Origin: CAZKNF01 sp964554105
GTDB taxonomy: Bacteria > Bacteroidota > Rhodothermia > Rhodothermales > VXPQ01
Direction: 5' to 3'
NCBI GenBank assembly: GCA_964554105.1
Contig: CAZKNF010000013.1
Coordinates: 1 to 63,095, forward strand
Length of the DNA stretch: 63,095 bases
Both the position numbers and the translations under genes were made by a program. Positions 56,401-63,095 of the stretch are shown here, piece after piece. Numbering within the stretch: the stretch's first letter is position 1; every line of letters starts with the position of its first letter. Below the pieces are notes generated by a model that was given only the letters and a program-made list of their open reading frames with translations, was not told the DNA's origin and searched no databases.

Positions 56401-56415
56401 CCGCCGAGCGGCGGC
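56400..56415. other. GC-rich hairpin between convergent genes
   Basis: Perfect 6-bp stem (GCCGCC with GGCGGC) and a 4-base loop directly at the SDR stop codon. No T-run follows on either strand, so it is a weak terminator candidate. Confidence 0.3.
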
Positions 56416-56424
56416 CGAAGGCAG

Positions 56425-57162
56425 CTATGAATTCACGATTTCACCGTTCTCTGCGTCGAACAAAAGAAATGGGGGATCGTCAGGACGATGACTCTTGAGC
56501 ACCGGAATCGACACGTTGTAAATTGGAACGTCGTTCGCAGTTCTTCCCTCGGGCGCACCCTTGTGTGCATGACCGTGGAAGGCAGCGGATACCTCATAAT
56601 GGTTGAGTGGATCCTCCAGTCTGCTTGTCCCGAGAAATGGGTAGATTTCGGGGGATTCCCCTTCGACGGTCTCTCGAATGGGGGCATAGTGGAGTAGAAC
56701 GATCCGGATCTCCGTCTCCAGGCGTGACAGTGCCGTCTCCAGTTTGAGCACTTCATCGACAGCTGCCTGAACAAAATCCTTATAGATTTTCTCGCCCCAT
56801 GGGTTCAGGGCCCATCGATCAAAGCCGCCGGCAAATCCACATGCGCCGGCAAATCCGACGCCGTCTAGCACCGTCGATTCTCCGTCAAGCAGCTTTACAC
56901 CTGCATCTTCCATGATGCTTCGTACATCTCCAGGAGTTCCCGACTCGAAATCGTGATTGCCAAGCACGGCGAGGATGGGAGTGTGGAGATAGGCGTGCAC
57001 GTCTTCGGCGAGCGCTTCAGCTTCTTCCCGAAGACCATAGTCCGTCAGATCTCCACAAAGCAGCACGACGTCTGCGGAGTCAGACATGGCTTTGAACAAA
57101 TCCTCCAGCTTGCCGCGCGAGTCGCGGCCGTAATGAAGATCACTTATAGCGGCAATATGCAT
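56425..57162 (-). CDS. Calcineurin-like metallophosphoesterase
   Basis: Phosphoesterase of 245 residues from the ATG at 57162. The binuclear-metal motifs are present in order: SDLH at 7-10, LLCGDLTDYG, AVLGNHDFE, LLHYAP and FHGHAHKG. No signal peptide is seen. The substrate (phosphoprotein, nucleotide or cyclic nucleotide) is unknown. It is divergent from a small nucleotidyltransferase across 207 bases; the pairing may be functional. Confidence 0.92.
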   Translation of the reverse strand: MHIAAISDLHYGRDSRGKLEDLFKAMSDSADVVLLCGDLTDYGLREEAEALAEDVHAYLHTPILAVLGNHDFESGTPGDVRSIMEDAGVKLLDGESTVLDGVGFAGACGFAGGFDRWALNPWGEKIYKDFVQAAVDEVLKLETALSRLETEIRIVLLHYAPIRETVEGESPEIYPFLGTSRLEDPLNHYEVSAAFHGHAHKGAPEGRTANDVPIYNVSIPVLKSHRPDDPPFLLFDAENGEIVNS

Positions 57163-57369
57163 ACAGGGATGCTCTTTTCTCGTCCCTTTTGTAACAACTG
57201 ACCACGAATACACGAGATACCTTTTTCATCGTGAGCTTAGGCTCGAAGATCCTCTGCGTCATAAGCACTGTCAACGCGGGCGATGCAACAAGCTTGCAAT
57301 CCCGCGCCAAGAGATGCCACCAGTATCTGTTTTCTCGATGGTCTCACGCCTCCCTTAGTCACTATTACA

Positions 57370-58164
57370 ATGTCCGAATCTCCAGAGCTTGATTCCAGAT
57401 CCGCCGAGTTCTATGCGAAAGCAATGTCCGCTTTGCAGGAATCAGACATACCTTTCCTCCTGGGAGGAGCATATGCCCTGGCACGCTACACTGGGACAAC
57501 TCGACACACCAAAGATCTGGATCTCTTTGTACGAGCGCGCCACCTTGATGGGGCGCTCAAGAGCCTGCATGACGTGGGCTATGAGACGGAAGTCACCTAC
57601 CCGCATTGGCTTGCAAAAGTATACGAAGGCGACGCATCTGTCGATCTCATCTTTGCGTCGGGCAACGGCCTCTGGACCGTCGATGATACCTGGTTCGACC
57701 GGTCGACTCAAGAAGAAGTGCTTGGCGTTGACGTGCGTCTGTGCCCACCTGAGGAGATCGTTCTAATGAAAGCCTTCATCATGGAACGAGAAAGGTTCGA
57801 TGGCGCCGACATAGCCCACTTGCTTCGCGAGTGCGTCGATCGTCTGGACTGGGACCATCTTTTGAACCAGTTTGGATCCCACTGGCGCGTACTCTACGGA
57901 CACCTGATTCTATTCGGCTACATTTATCCATCTCGTCGCCATCTCGTCCCCCGCCGCGTTATGCGCGCATTCGCACGACGCCTCGAGAAGGAGGGTAATG
58001 AAGAATTCAAGCAAGACGTTTGCCGCGGCACGCTGCTCTCTCGCGCTCAGTATCTCTCCGATGTCGAGAATCTCAACTTTCATGATGCGCGTGAATGGCC
58101 GACCGGCTCTATGACCGAAAGTGAAATCGAGGACTGGACAGCCGCCATAGAGGACGATGAATAG
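57370..58164 (+). CDS. Nucleotidyltransferase-fold protein
   Basis: Protein of 264 residues from the ATG at 57370. The start of the fold FLLGGAYALARY and the catalytic Asp pair D49 and D51 in HTKDLDLFV are those of Pol-beta-type nucleotidyltransferases of the DUF-type family (also called nucleotidyl transferase AbiEii-like). The third acidic residue is probably in SVDLIFASG. No HEPN antitoxin-like partner gene is beside it. What it modifies is unknown. Divergent neighbour of the metallophosphoesterase. Confidence 0.8.
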   Translation: MSESPELDSRSAEFYAKAMSALQESDIPFLLGGAYALARYTGTTRHTKDLDLFVRARHLDGALKSLHDVGYETEVTYPHWLAKVYEGDASVDLIFASGNGLWTVDDTWFDRSTQEEVLGVDVRLCPPEEIVLMKAFIMERERFDGADIAHLLRECVDRLDWDHLLNQFGSHWRVLYGHLILFGYIYPSRRHLVPRRVMRAFARRLEKEGNEEFKQDVCRGTLLSRAQYLSDVENLNFHDAREWPTGSMTESEIEDWTAAIEDDE

Positions 58165-58202
58165 CCGTTCCCGATCTCGGCATCCGCACGTACCGGCACC
58201 AA

Positions 58203-59036
58203 CTAACGCGCCTCGGCGTCCGGTGCGAGAAGCTGGTGGATGATCTCCAGCATCTGCCTCTGAGCGTCCACATGGCCATGCTGCGCCTCGACGTTGACGT
58301 ACGGTATACCCTCCCGACCGGCCAGGATCGACAGCGAACCGTCGTCCTGCGCGAGGGCATTGTCCTGCAGCACGACGTTCGCACCGCGGACTCGAAGCGA
58401 ATCGTACAATTCAGCCGTCGTAACGAAATAAAAGTCGTCAGGGTCTACGTCCGGAGCGAGATAAACAGATTCAGCATCGTCGGCCAGATCCCCGCCCTCG
58501 GCATAACTGAGTGCGGAGTAACGGTCCTCAGTATTGTTGTGGATCGTCACTAGAGTGGACATTGCACCAAACCCGATATACGACAGAAGGGAATCCGAGA
58601 ACGCTCGTACGGCCGCTCGTGCCTCGGAGTTGGATCGTCCACGTCGCGCAAGTGTGGCGTCTATTCCCTGATCCGTGAAAATGCGATTGGGATCGACCAC
58701 GTAGGTGGCATCGCCGATCTGAAACGTGATGTTTCTTTCTCCTTCATGCCGGAGTTCATAAATGACGCCTCCGTGCGACTGAAGAATCGCGAGTGCCGCC
58801 TCGACTGCCGTATTCTCGTCATCATGCAGATTAATGTAGGTCAACCCCGCGTCGTCGGATTGATGTACGACAAGATCAATCTTCGTTCCACCTAGAGACA
58901 GCGGAATGCGCGTTGTCGTGATCTTGTCAACCATCACCGCAGGCAGTAGCGTCACGATCCCGAGGGCGAGCACAGCGACGAGAATGCTTCGTCTGCCCAC
59001 ATCGAACAGTAAGCGACGGATTTCATGCGGCTGCAT
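58203..59036 (-). CDS. Membrane-anchored M14/AspA-like protein of unknown function
   Basis: Protein of 277 residues with an N-terminal hydrophobic segment (about 18-36) that is either an uncleaved signal or an anchor. Beyond it, NLHDDENTAVEA has an HxxE pair (H71, E74), VTIHNN gives H166 and VNVEAQHGH gives E250. This order, HxxE then a distant His and a Glu, recalls zinc carboxypeptidases and aspartoacylase-type enzymes. Related sequences seem to occur in Bacteroidota without known function. The start overlaps the pepF end by 14 bases, so it is the last gene of an operon with pepF. Confidence 0.6.
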   Translation of the reverse strand: MQPHEIRRLLFDVGRRSILVAVLALGIVTLLPAVMVDKITTTRIPLSLGGTKIDLVVHQSDDAGLTYINLHDDENTAVEAALAILQSHGGVIYELRHEGERNITFQIGDATYVVDPNRIFTDQGIDATLARRGRSNSEARAAVRAFSDSLLSYIGFGAMSTLVTIHNNTEDRYSALSYAEGGDLADDAESVYLAPDVDPDDFYFVTTAELYDSLRVRGANVVLQDNALAQDDGSLSILAGREGIPYVNVEAQHGHVDAQRQMLEIIHQLLAPDAEAR

Positions 59037-60816
59037 TCCGGGTATCTTGCGCGAGGGACTCGGCTTCGATGATAAGGTCCTCGATGGCTTTCAATCCGAG
59101 CTTCCAGAAATTCGGATCTGTCAGATCGACATCCAGCCGGCTCAGCAGCACATGCGGCCAATCGGAGCCGCCGGATTCGAGTAGTTCGATATATTTCGAA
59201 GGGAACTGCGCGGGGTCATCAATGAACTTCGCGTAAAGCGCTAGAACGAGCAGCTCTCCGAACGCATACGCATAGACATAGCCCGGCGAGTGCAAGAAAT
59301 GCGGGATATAGCTCCACCAGTGCTTGTAGTGGTCGCCGAGCGTTACGCTGCCCTGAAACATCTCGCTTTGTGTCGCGAGCCAGTGATCTCCGAAATGGGC
59401 CGGTGTCAATTCGCCCTCCGAACGACGGACAGTATGGATTCGGTCTTCGAATCGGTTCATCGCCACCTGGCGAAAAACCGTCGCAATGGTATCATCAATT
59501 TTCCCTACGATCATCGCCAGTCGATTGCCGACATCAGCCTCTTCTTTCAGCAGGCGCTGAAAAACCAGCATTTCACCAAAGACCGAAGCCGTTTCTGCAG
59601 TCGTCAACGGCGTATTGGATTGCAGAAGGCCCTGCTTGTGGGAGAGATGCTGGTGAACACCGTGACCGAGTTCGTGCGCGAGCGTCTGCACATCTCTCGT
59701 CTTGCCCGTAAAGTTCATCAGGATGTATGGATGCACACTCGGGACGGCTCCGTGGCTGAAAGCACCACCCCGCTTACCCGGAGACACCGGCGCATCAATC
59801 CAGTTTCGATCGAAGAAATACGCCGCAATCCTCCCCATCTCCGGATGAAAGCCCATGTACGATTCGATTACGATCTCTCGCGCCTCGCTCCAATCATATC
59901 TGGTGTCGGCCTCTCCGATCGGCGCGTACCGGTCGAAATCCATGAGCTCGTCCAGGCCAAGCAGCTGCTTTTTGAGACTGTAGTACCGCGCGACGAGCTC
60001 ATATCGTGAAGTGACCGCCTCAATCAGTGCCTCGACGGTCTCGTCCGCGACCTCGTTCGACAGATTTCGACTCGAAAGCCAGTGCTCGTATCCCCGGAGC
60101 CTGTCATCCGAGTACTTATCGGCCAGAACAGTATTGAACACGAACGTGAGCTCGCGCTCGTGCGCCCGAAGACCCTCCGTCAACGAGTTTGCAGCTTTGC
60201 GGCGAGCGCTCCTGTCAGGTTCGTGCAGCTTAGACAGCACCTCCTGCTCTGTAATCGCCTCCCCGTCGAATTGAAACCGTGCCGCACCAAGTGTTTCGTC
60301 GAAGAACCTGTTCCACGCGCTGCGGCCTGTAACGGCCTTCTCCGACAGAACGCGTTCTTCAGGCTCCGAGAGAAGATAGTCCCTCCGAAGATGCTGAAGT
60401 TCAAGATAATGGCGATACGGGAGGAGATCGGGTTGCTTGAGAAATGCGCCGGCCTGATCACTGCTGAGATGGGCCCATTCCAACTCAAAGAAAATTAGCT
60501 TCTGGTTCGTTCGTGTATATGACTCGCGCACGCTTTGCAGCAGCGCTCCGCGAGCGGGATCGTTCGTGTCGGTCGACCAGTTGAGATAGGCGTACGTATA
60601 AGCGCGTCCAAGGCTGTCTTGCATGCCTTCGAATGACGTGAGGGCCTCCGCAAGTTCTTTTGCGCTGAGGTCCGAAACCTTGCCGCGATACCGATCTGCG
60701 AATGCATCGGCGTCTGCGTCCGCCTGGAGAAGAGCCTGTCTGAGGACGTCCGCCGACGGATAAAGATCGGAGAGATTCCAGCGAACGTCTTCTGCTCCGG
60801 TTCTGTCTTGCGCCAT
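59023..60816 (-). CDS. pepF: Oligoendopeptidase F (M3B)
   Basis: Zinc endopeptidase of 597 residues. The active-site motif is AHELGHGVHQHLS (HExxH), and VFGEMLVFQRLL carries the third ligand Glu. The N-terminal domain with EELARALTSFEGM-like helices is normal. PepF cleaves oligopeptides of 7-17 residues in the cytoplasm and affects protein secretion in some bacteria. Its 3' end overlaps the next gene, and a small DNA-binding protein gene lies upstream on the same strand. Confidence 0.95.
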   Translation of the reverse strand: MAQDRTGAEDVRWNLSDLYPSADVLRQALLQADADADAFADRYRGKVSDLSAKELAEALTSFEGMQDSLGRAYTYAYLNWSTDTNDPARGALLQSVRESYTRTNQKLIFFELEWAHLSSDQAGAFLKQPDLLPYRHYLELQHLRRDYLLSEPEERVLSEKAVTGRSAWNRFFDETLGAARFQFDGEAITEQEVLSKLHEPDRSARRKAANSLTEGLRAHERELTFVFNTVLADKYSDDRLRGYEHWLSSRNLSNEVADETVEALIEAVTSRYELVARYYSLKKQLLGLDELMDFDRYAPIGEADTRYDWSEAREIVIESYMGFHPEMGRIAAYFFDRNWIDAPVSPGKRGGAFSHGAVPSVHPYILMNFTGKTRDVQTLAHELGHGVHQHLSHKQGLLQSNTPLTTAETASVFGEMLVFQRLLKEEADVGNRLAMIVGKIDDTIATVFRQVAMNRFEDRIHTVRRSEGELTPAHFGDHWLATQSEMFQGSVTLGDHYKHWWSYIPHFLHSPGYVYAYAFGELLVLALYAKFIDDPAQFPSKYIELLESGGSDWPHVLLSRLDVDLTDPNFWKLGLKAIEDLIIEAESLAQDTRNAAA

Positions 60817-60869
60817 TAAGTCGACGTTCTTACGTACTCTCTTTAGTGGAGATACAGGTCCGCAGCAGG

Positions 60870-61283
60870 TTAGCTCTCTTCTTCTTCTCCATTCTCCTGC
60901 GAAATCAAGTAGTCTTCGATGCTGCCTACGATAATTTTGACTTCATCGTCGACTTCCACGGCGAGAATATCACCCGCGCGAATCATCTTCTTGATCTTCT
61001 TCCGATCGATCTTCTTCAGGATGCGCCGTGCCTCCGTCCGCGTAACCGTATCCTCACGATAATCTTCCGAAAATGAATTTAGAAATCGGAATGTATCCTC
61101 CGAGAGTTCGATCACGCGAATCTCCTTGTTTTGATCGGAGAGCGCCCAACCAAGATCTGCATCGATCAGGTGCCGGTCGACCCACCGTACGAGGGTCTGC
61201 TTAGAGATTTGGAGTCGCTCAGAAAGTTGATCGAGCGACATGTCTTCAATTTCGGGAATAGGAACTGTGCTGTTGTTAGCCAC
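60870..61283 (-). CDS. Small HTH DNA-binding protein
   Basis: Protein of 137 residues, GTG start (an ATG at 61241 is an alternative). The block LDQLSERLQISKQTLVRWVDRHLIDAD is a helix-turn-helix of the MerR/excisionase type. A second part, TRTEARRILKKIDRKKIKKMIRAGDILAV, is basic. The acidic end EENGEEEES closes it. No family name is certain. It lies 53 bases before pepF and could regulate that operon. Confidence 0.6.
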   Translation of the reverse strand: MANNSTVPIPEIEDMSLDQLSERLQISKQTLVRWVDRHLIDADLGWALSDQNKEIRVIELSEDTFRFLNSFSEDYREDTVTRTEARRILKKIDRKKIKKMIRAGDILAVEVDDEVKIIVGSIEDYLISQENGEEEES

Positions 61284-61662
61284 GTGCGTCGGACATATAT
61301 GTGCCGAGAATTCTGCGAGGTGCAGGGATTTCCACGCCTTTATACGTCGTTATTACACATTTTCGTTCCGCATGCATGGTTCATAACGGGCATCGACCAG
61401 TATACATGAAGGAGCGCAGACGTACTTTACTGCTTGGTCGCCTGTCCTTTCTTTGACGATTTTGTATAAACCGCTTTATCCTCTCATAATTCCGCGACCG
61501 ATGCGGTAACATGTTTCTAATGTGGATGTGCGCCGCAGCGCCTACGTGCCGTATGCCATCTACGCGATCCTCCGCAGCGCCTTGGTGCCTTTGTCCATGC
61601 GACGCCGCGGTAATAAGCACGAGTAAATGGATGTAATCCTCCAACAGAGCTGGTAACGAATT
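61284..61662. other. Intergenic region, no gene seen
   Basis: These 379 bases separate the divergent HTH-protein and OsmC genes. I find no ORF with a family match and no tRNA. A weak pair of imperfect repeats (CCGCAGCGCC followed by GTGCC, near 61531 and 61575) and AT-rich stretches near 61460 are the only structure. The promoters of both genes must lie here. Confidence 0.4.
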
Positions 61663-62103
61663 ATGCCTGTAAGAAAAGCCGATGCCGTTTGGGAAGGAGA
61701 TCTTCAAAACGGTAGTGGAACGATGAAAATGGGTACCTCCTATGAGGGACCTTACTCTGCCGCCTCCCGATTTCAGGACGGCAGCGGTACCAATCCAGAC
61801 GAACTTTTGGCCGCGGCGCATGCCGGATGTTTCTCGATGGCCTTCTCGAAAGTTCTGGCTGACGCCGGTCACACGCCGAACCGGATCCAGACGACGGCGA
61901 AGGTCCACCTCGATAAGCAGGAGAACGGATTCGCCATTACGCGCGTCGAGCTGGTAACCGAAGCGGACGTGCCGGGTATCGCAGAAGACGCATTTAAGTC
62001 CGCAGCCGAATCGGCAAAAGAGAATTGTCCGGTGTCGAAGCTGTTCAAGGGTGCAGAGATATCCGTCGACGCCACGCTGGCGAAAGCCGAAGCGCAGTCG
62101 TAA
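61663..62103 (+). CDS. OsmC-family peroxide-responsive protein
   Basis: Peroxiredoxin-like OsmC/Ohr fold of 146 residues. The catalytic Cys pair is C56 (AAHAGCFSMAFS) and C122 (ENCPVSKLFKG). SGTNPDELLAAAHAG and VTEADVPGIAEDAF fit OsmC proper rather than Ohr. It reduces organic hydroperoxides. A second copy of its last bases lies just after the stop (see findings). Confidence 0.93.
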   Translation: MPVRKADAVWEGDLQNGSGTMKMGTSYEGPYSAASRFQDGSGTNPDELLAAAHAGCFSMAFSKVLADAGHTPNRIQTTAKVHLDKQENGFAITRVELVTEADVPGIAEDAFKSAAESAKENCPVSKLFKGAEISVDATLAKAEAQS

Positions 62104-62411
62104 TGCCACCGTGGTAATGCCGCAGTCGTAATACCCGAGCGTCTGGCTCGCATCGATTCTTGCAACCGGAGCGGCTTCGACGCATGGAACGTAGTCGGAT
62201 GAAAGTACGTGATGCCCTTCGCTATAACGCCGGCGTCGCATGCGCAACATTGCGGTTACGCACATCGACGCCTCTTGTTATTCGAAGCCGCAGTCCGTGT
62301 ATTAGAGATGCAAGTCTACCTTGTGCAAATCGGAAAAAGGTGGGAGAACCCGGTGCGGTTGGTGGGCCGCACCGGGTTTTCGATTGTCGGCGAGATTGGG
62401 TCTAAGCGTCT
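62104..62411. other. Intergenic region with terminator, no gene seen
   Basis: These 308 bases lie between convergent osmC and zinc-ribbon genes. A strong hairpin (62347-62380) is the only clear feature; an imperfect copy of the osmC end lies at 62121-62135. I see no tRNA-like T-loop and no conserved ORF. A small RNA ending at the terminator is possible but unsupported. Confidence 0.4.
62347..62380 (+). terminator. Intrinsic terminator
   Basis: Perfect 12-bp stem (AACCCGGTGCGG with CCGCACCGGGTT), an 8-base loop, and TTTT ending the stem and tail. It reads on the plus strand, 240 bases after osmC. On the minus strand no T-run follows, so it works in one direction. Confidence 0.85.
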
Positions 62412-62765
62412 TCAGCGGGTGCGGTCTTCTATTTCCACCTCATCATCCTCCCCACTGCTGCGCTCATCTAAGAACCGGAGAAATCGATCGATGTGAGGAC
62501 CGCCGTGCTGCGTGACGATCGACTGCGTAGGTTCAGCGTCCATCCGAACGACGGCTAGATGATCGCAGTTCGGGCACTGGATCATGAACTGGCGCTCCCC
62601 ACCTTCCAGTCTCGCCAGTGAGCGGAAATATGGACGAGCCGCCGCGCAGTTCGGACACTCCCATTTTTCACCCTCGACATCCGTCGTATCAGACTCGACA
62701 GGTCGCCAGGGACTCAGGAAGAGGAGCTGCTCGGAGGTAAGATGTCCGACCTTTGTGTCGCCCAT
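62412..62765 (-). CDS. Zinc-ribbon protein of unknown function
   Basis: Protein of 117 residues with two CxxC pairs, C37/C40 (WECPNC) and C64/C67 (QCPNCDHL), separated by 24 residues, so one zinc ribbon is likely. The tail DERSSGEDDEVEIEDRTR is acidic. No enzyme domain is visible. It follows the DUF1080 gene by 35 bases, probably in one transcript. Role unknown. Confidence 0.65.
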   Translation of the reverse strand: MGDTKVGHLTSEQLLFLSPWRPVESDTTDVEGEKWECPNCAAARPYFRSLARLEGGERQFMIQCPNCDHLAVVRMDAEPTQSIVTQHGGPHIDRFLRFLDERSSGEDDEVEIEDRTR

Positions 62766-62800
62766 GATTCACGCCGGATCTATGATGTGTGAGGCAGGAA

Positions 62801-63095
62801 TCAGTGACGAAGGATCTTAATGCTGCGAAACCAGACGTCGTCGCCATGGTCCTGAAGCACCACATGACCCTGCCGGCGATCTGCGAAACCCTCGATGTCG
62901 TGATACTTGCTCGCACTCAGTAGCGAATCGAAACGCTCGCTCCCGAGCTCATACCGCACGATGAGCTCACCGTTGAGCCAATGCTCGCCGCGATCGCCGA
63001 TAAATACCAGACGCGAATGATTGTACTCGCCGACAGGTCTCAGACTCTTGCTGTTTCCCGGCGGAATCATGTCGTATAACGCCCCTGCCGTGCGC
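62801..63095 (-). CDS. DUF1080 / 3-keto-disaccharide hydrolase domain protein, 5' partial
   Basis: C-terminal part of a DUF1080 protein; the reading frame stays open to the window end (GALYDMIPPG precedes the visible Met), so the N-terminus is outside. Conserved signs are GEYNHSRLVFIGDRGEHWLNG and VVLQDHGDDVWFRSIKIL, the usual end of the jelly-roll domain. DUF1080 domains include 3-keto-disaccharide hydrolases and are common in carbohydrate degradation by Bacteroidota, often secreted. At least 97 residues are visible. Confidence 0.88.
   Translation of the reverse strand, partial: RTAGALYDMIPPGNSKSLRPVGEYNHSRLVFIGDRGEHWLNGELIVRYELGSERFDSLLSASKYHDIEGFADRRQGHVVLQDHGDDVWFRSIKILRH

Noticed and set aside
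57370..58164. Toxin-antitoxin pair with the nucleotidyltransferase
   Set aside because: No small partner gene of HEPN or AbiEi type lies beside it, and the neighbour is a divergent phosphoesterase.
62104..62346. tRNA or small RNA before the terminator at 62347
   Set aside because: No T-loop, anticodon stem or CCA-like end could be recognised; only the terminator is supported.

Overview
The window looks like a chromosomal, largely housekeeping stretch from a free-living Gram-negative bacterium, most likely of the Bacteroidota/Rhodothermota group (Rhodothermales- or Balneolales-like). This placement is an inference. It rests on the long acidic and lysine-rich N-terminal part of InfB, many starts with weak or absent Shine-Dalgarno sequences, acidic proteins, moderately high GC, and a Lol-type permease that implies an outer membrane. 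I see no rRNA, tRNA, CRISPR array, IS element or prophage block.

Region 1-16 kb, almost all plus strand: the end of the conserved translation/RNA cluster infB-rbfA-truB-ribF-rpsO-pnp (infB is cut by the window edge), an M16 peptidase, a galE-like epimerase, scpA-scpB (chromosome condensation), a small membrane protein, an RluB-type pseudouridine synthase, guaB, a small membrane protein and an M24 aminopeptidase. Clear hairpins follow rpsO and pnp.

Region 16-34 kb: a PAP2 phosphatase, an amidase-signature enzyme, DinB-like and VOC proteins, an exported TPR protein, a glutaminyl-tRNA synthetase fused to a GatB/YqeY tail (minus strand), a TerB-like protein, an NHL/SMP-30-type lipoprotein, then a group-1 glycosyltransferase, an RsbW-type kinase and an unusual GT-C membrane protein fused to a methyltransferase. 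The minus-strand pair mgtC-miaA is divergent from a Balon/baeRF-type ribosome-hibernation candidate. A tyrosine recombinase follows, with a dif-like inverted repeat (9-bp arms, 6-bp centre) directly in front of its start codon. I consider this recombinase-plus-site unit the most interesting object in the window.

Region 34-46 kb: a DJ-1/PfpI protein, a copper-export operon on the minus strand (copZ-like, csoR, copA) with a G-tract operator candidate, a MalK/UgpC-type ATPase divergent from a LacI-family regulator with a palindrome between them, purC, a minus-strand lolC/E-moaD-moaE operon, then L-glutamate-gamma-semialdehyde dehydrogenase with a diaminopentanoate-dehydrogenase-like oxidoreductase.

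Region 46-63 kb: glycerate 2-kinase, thiE, the heme operon hemA-hemC-hemD, a second M24 peptidase, a class A penicillin-binding protein, an SDR oxidoreductase, a metallophosphoesterase divergent from a small nucleotidyltransferase, an operon of a DNA-binding protein, oligoendopeptidase F and a membrane-anchored M14-like protein of unknown role, an OsmC protein, a zinc-ribbon protein and the end of a DUF1080 hydrolase gene that runs out of the window. No single complete new pathway is evident; the novelty lies in fusions, gene pairings and cis sites.
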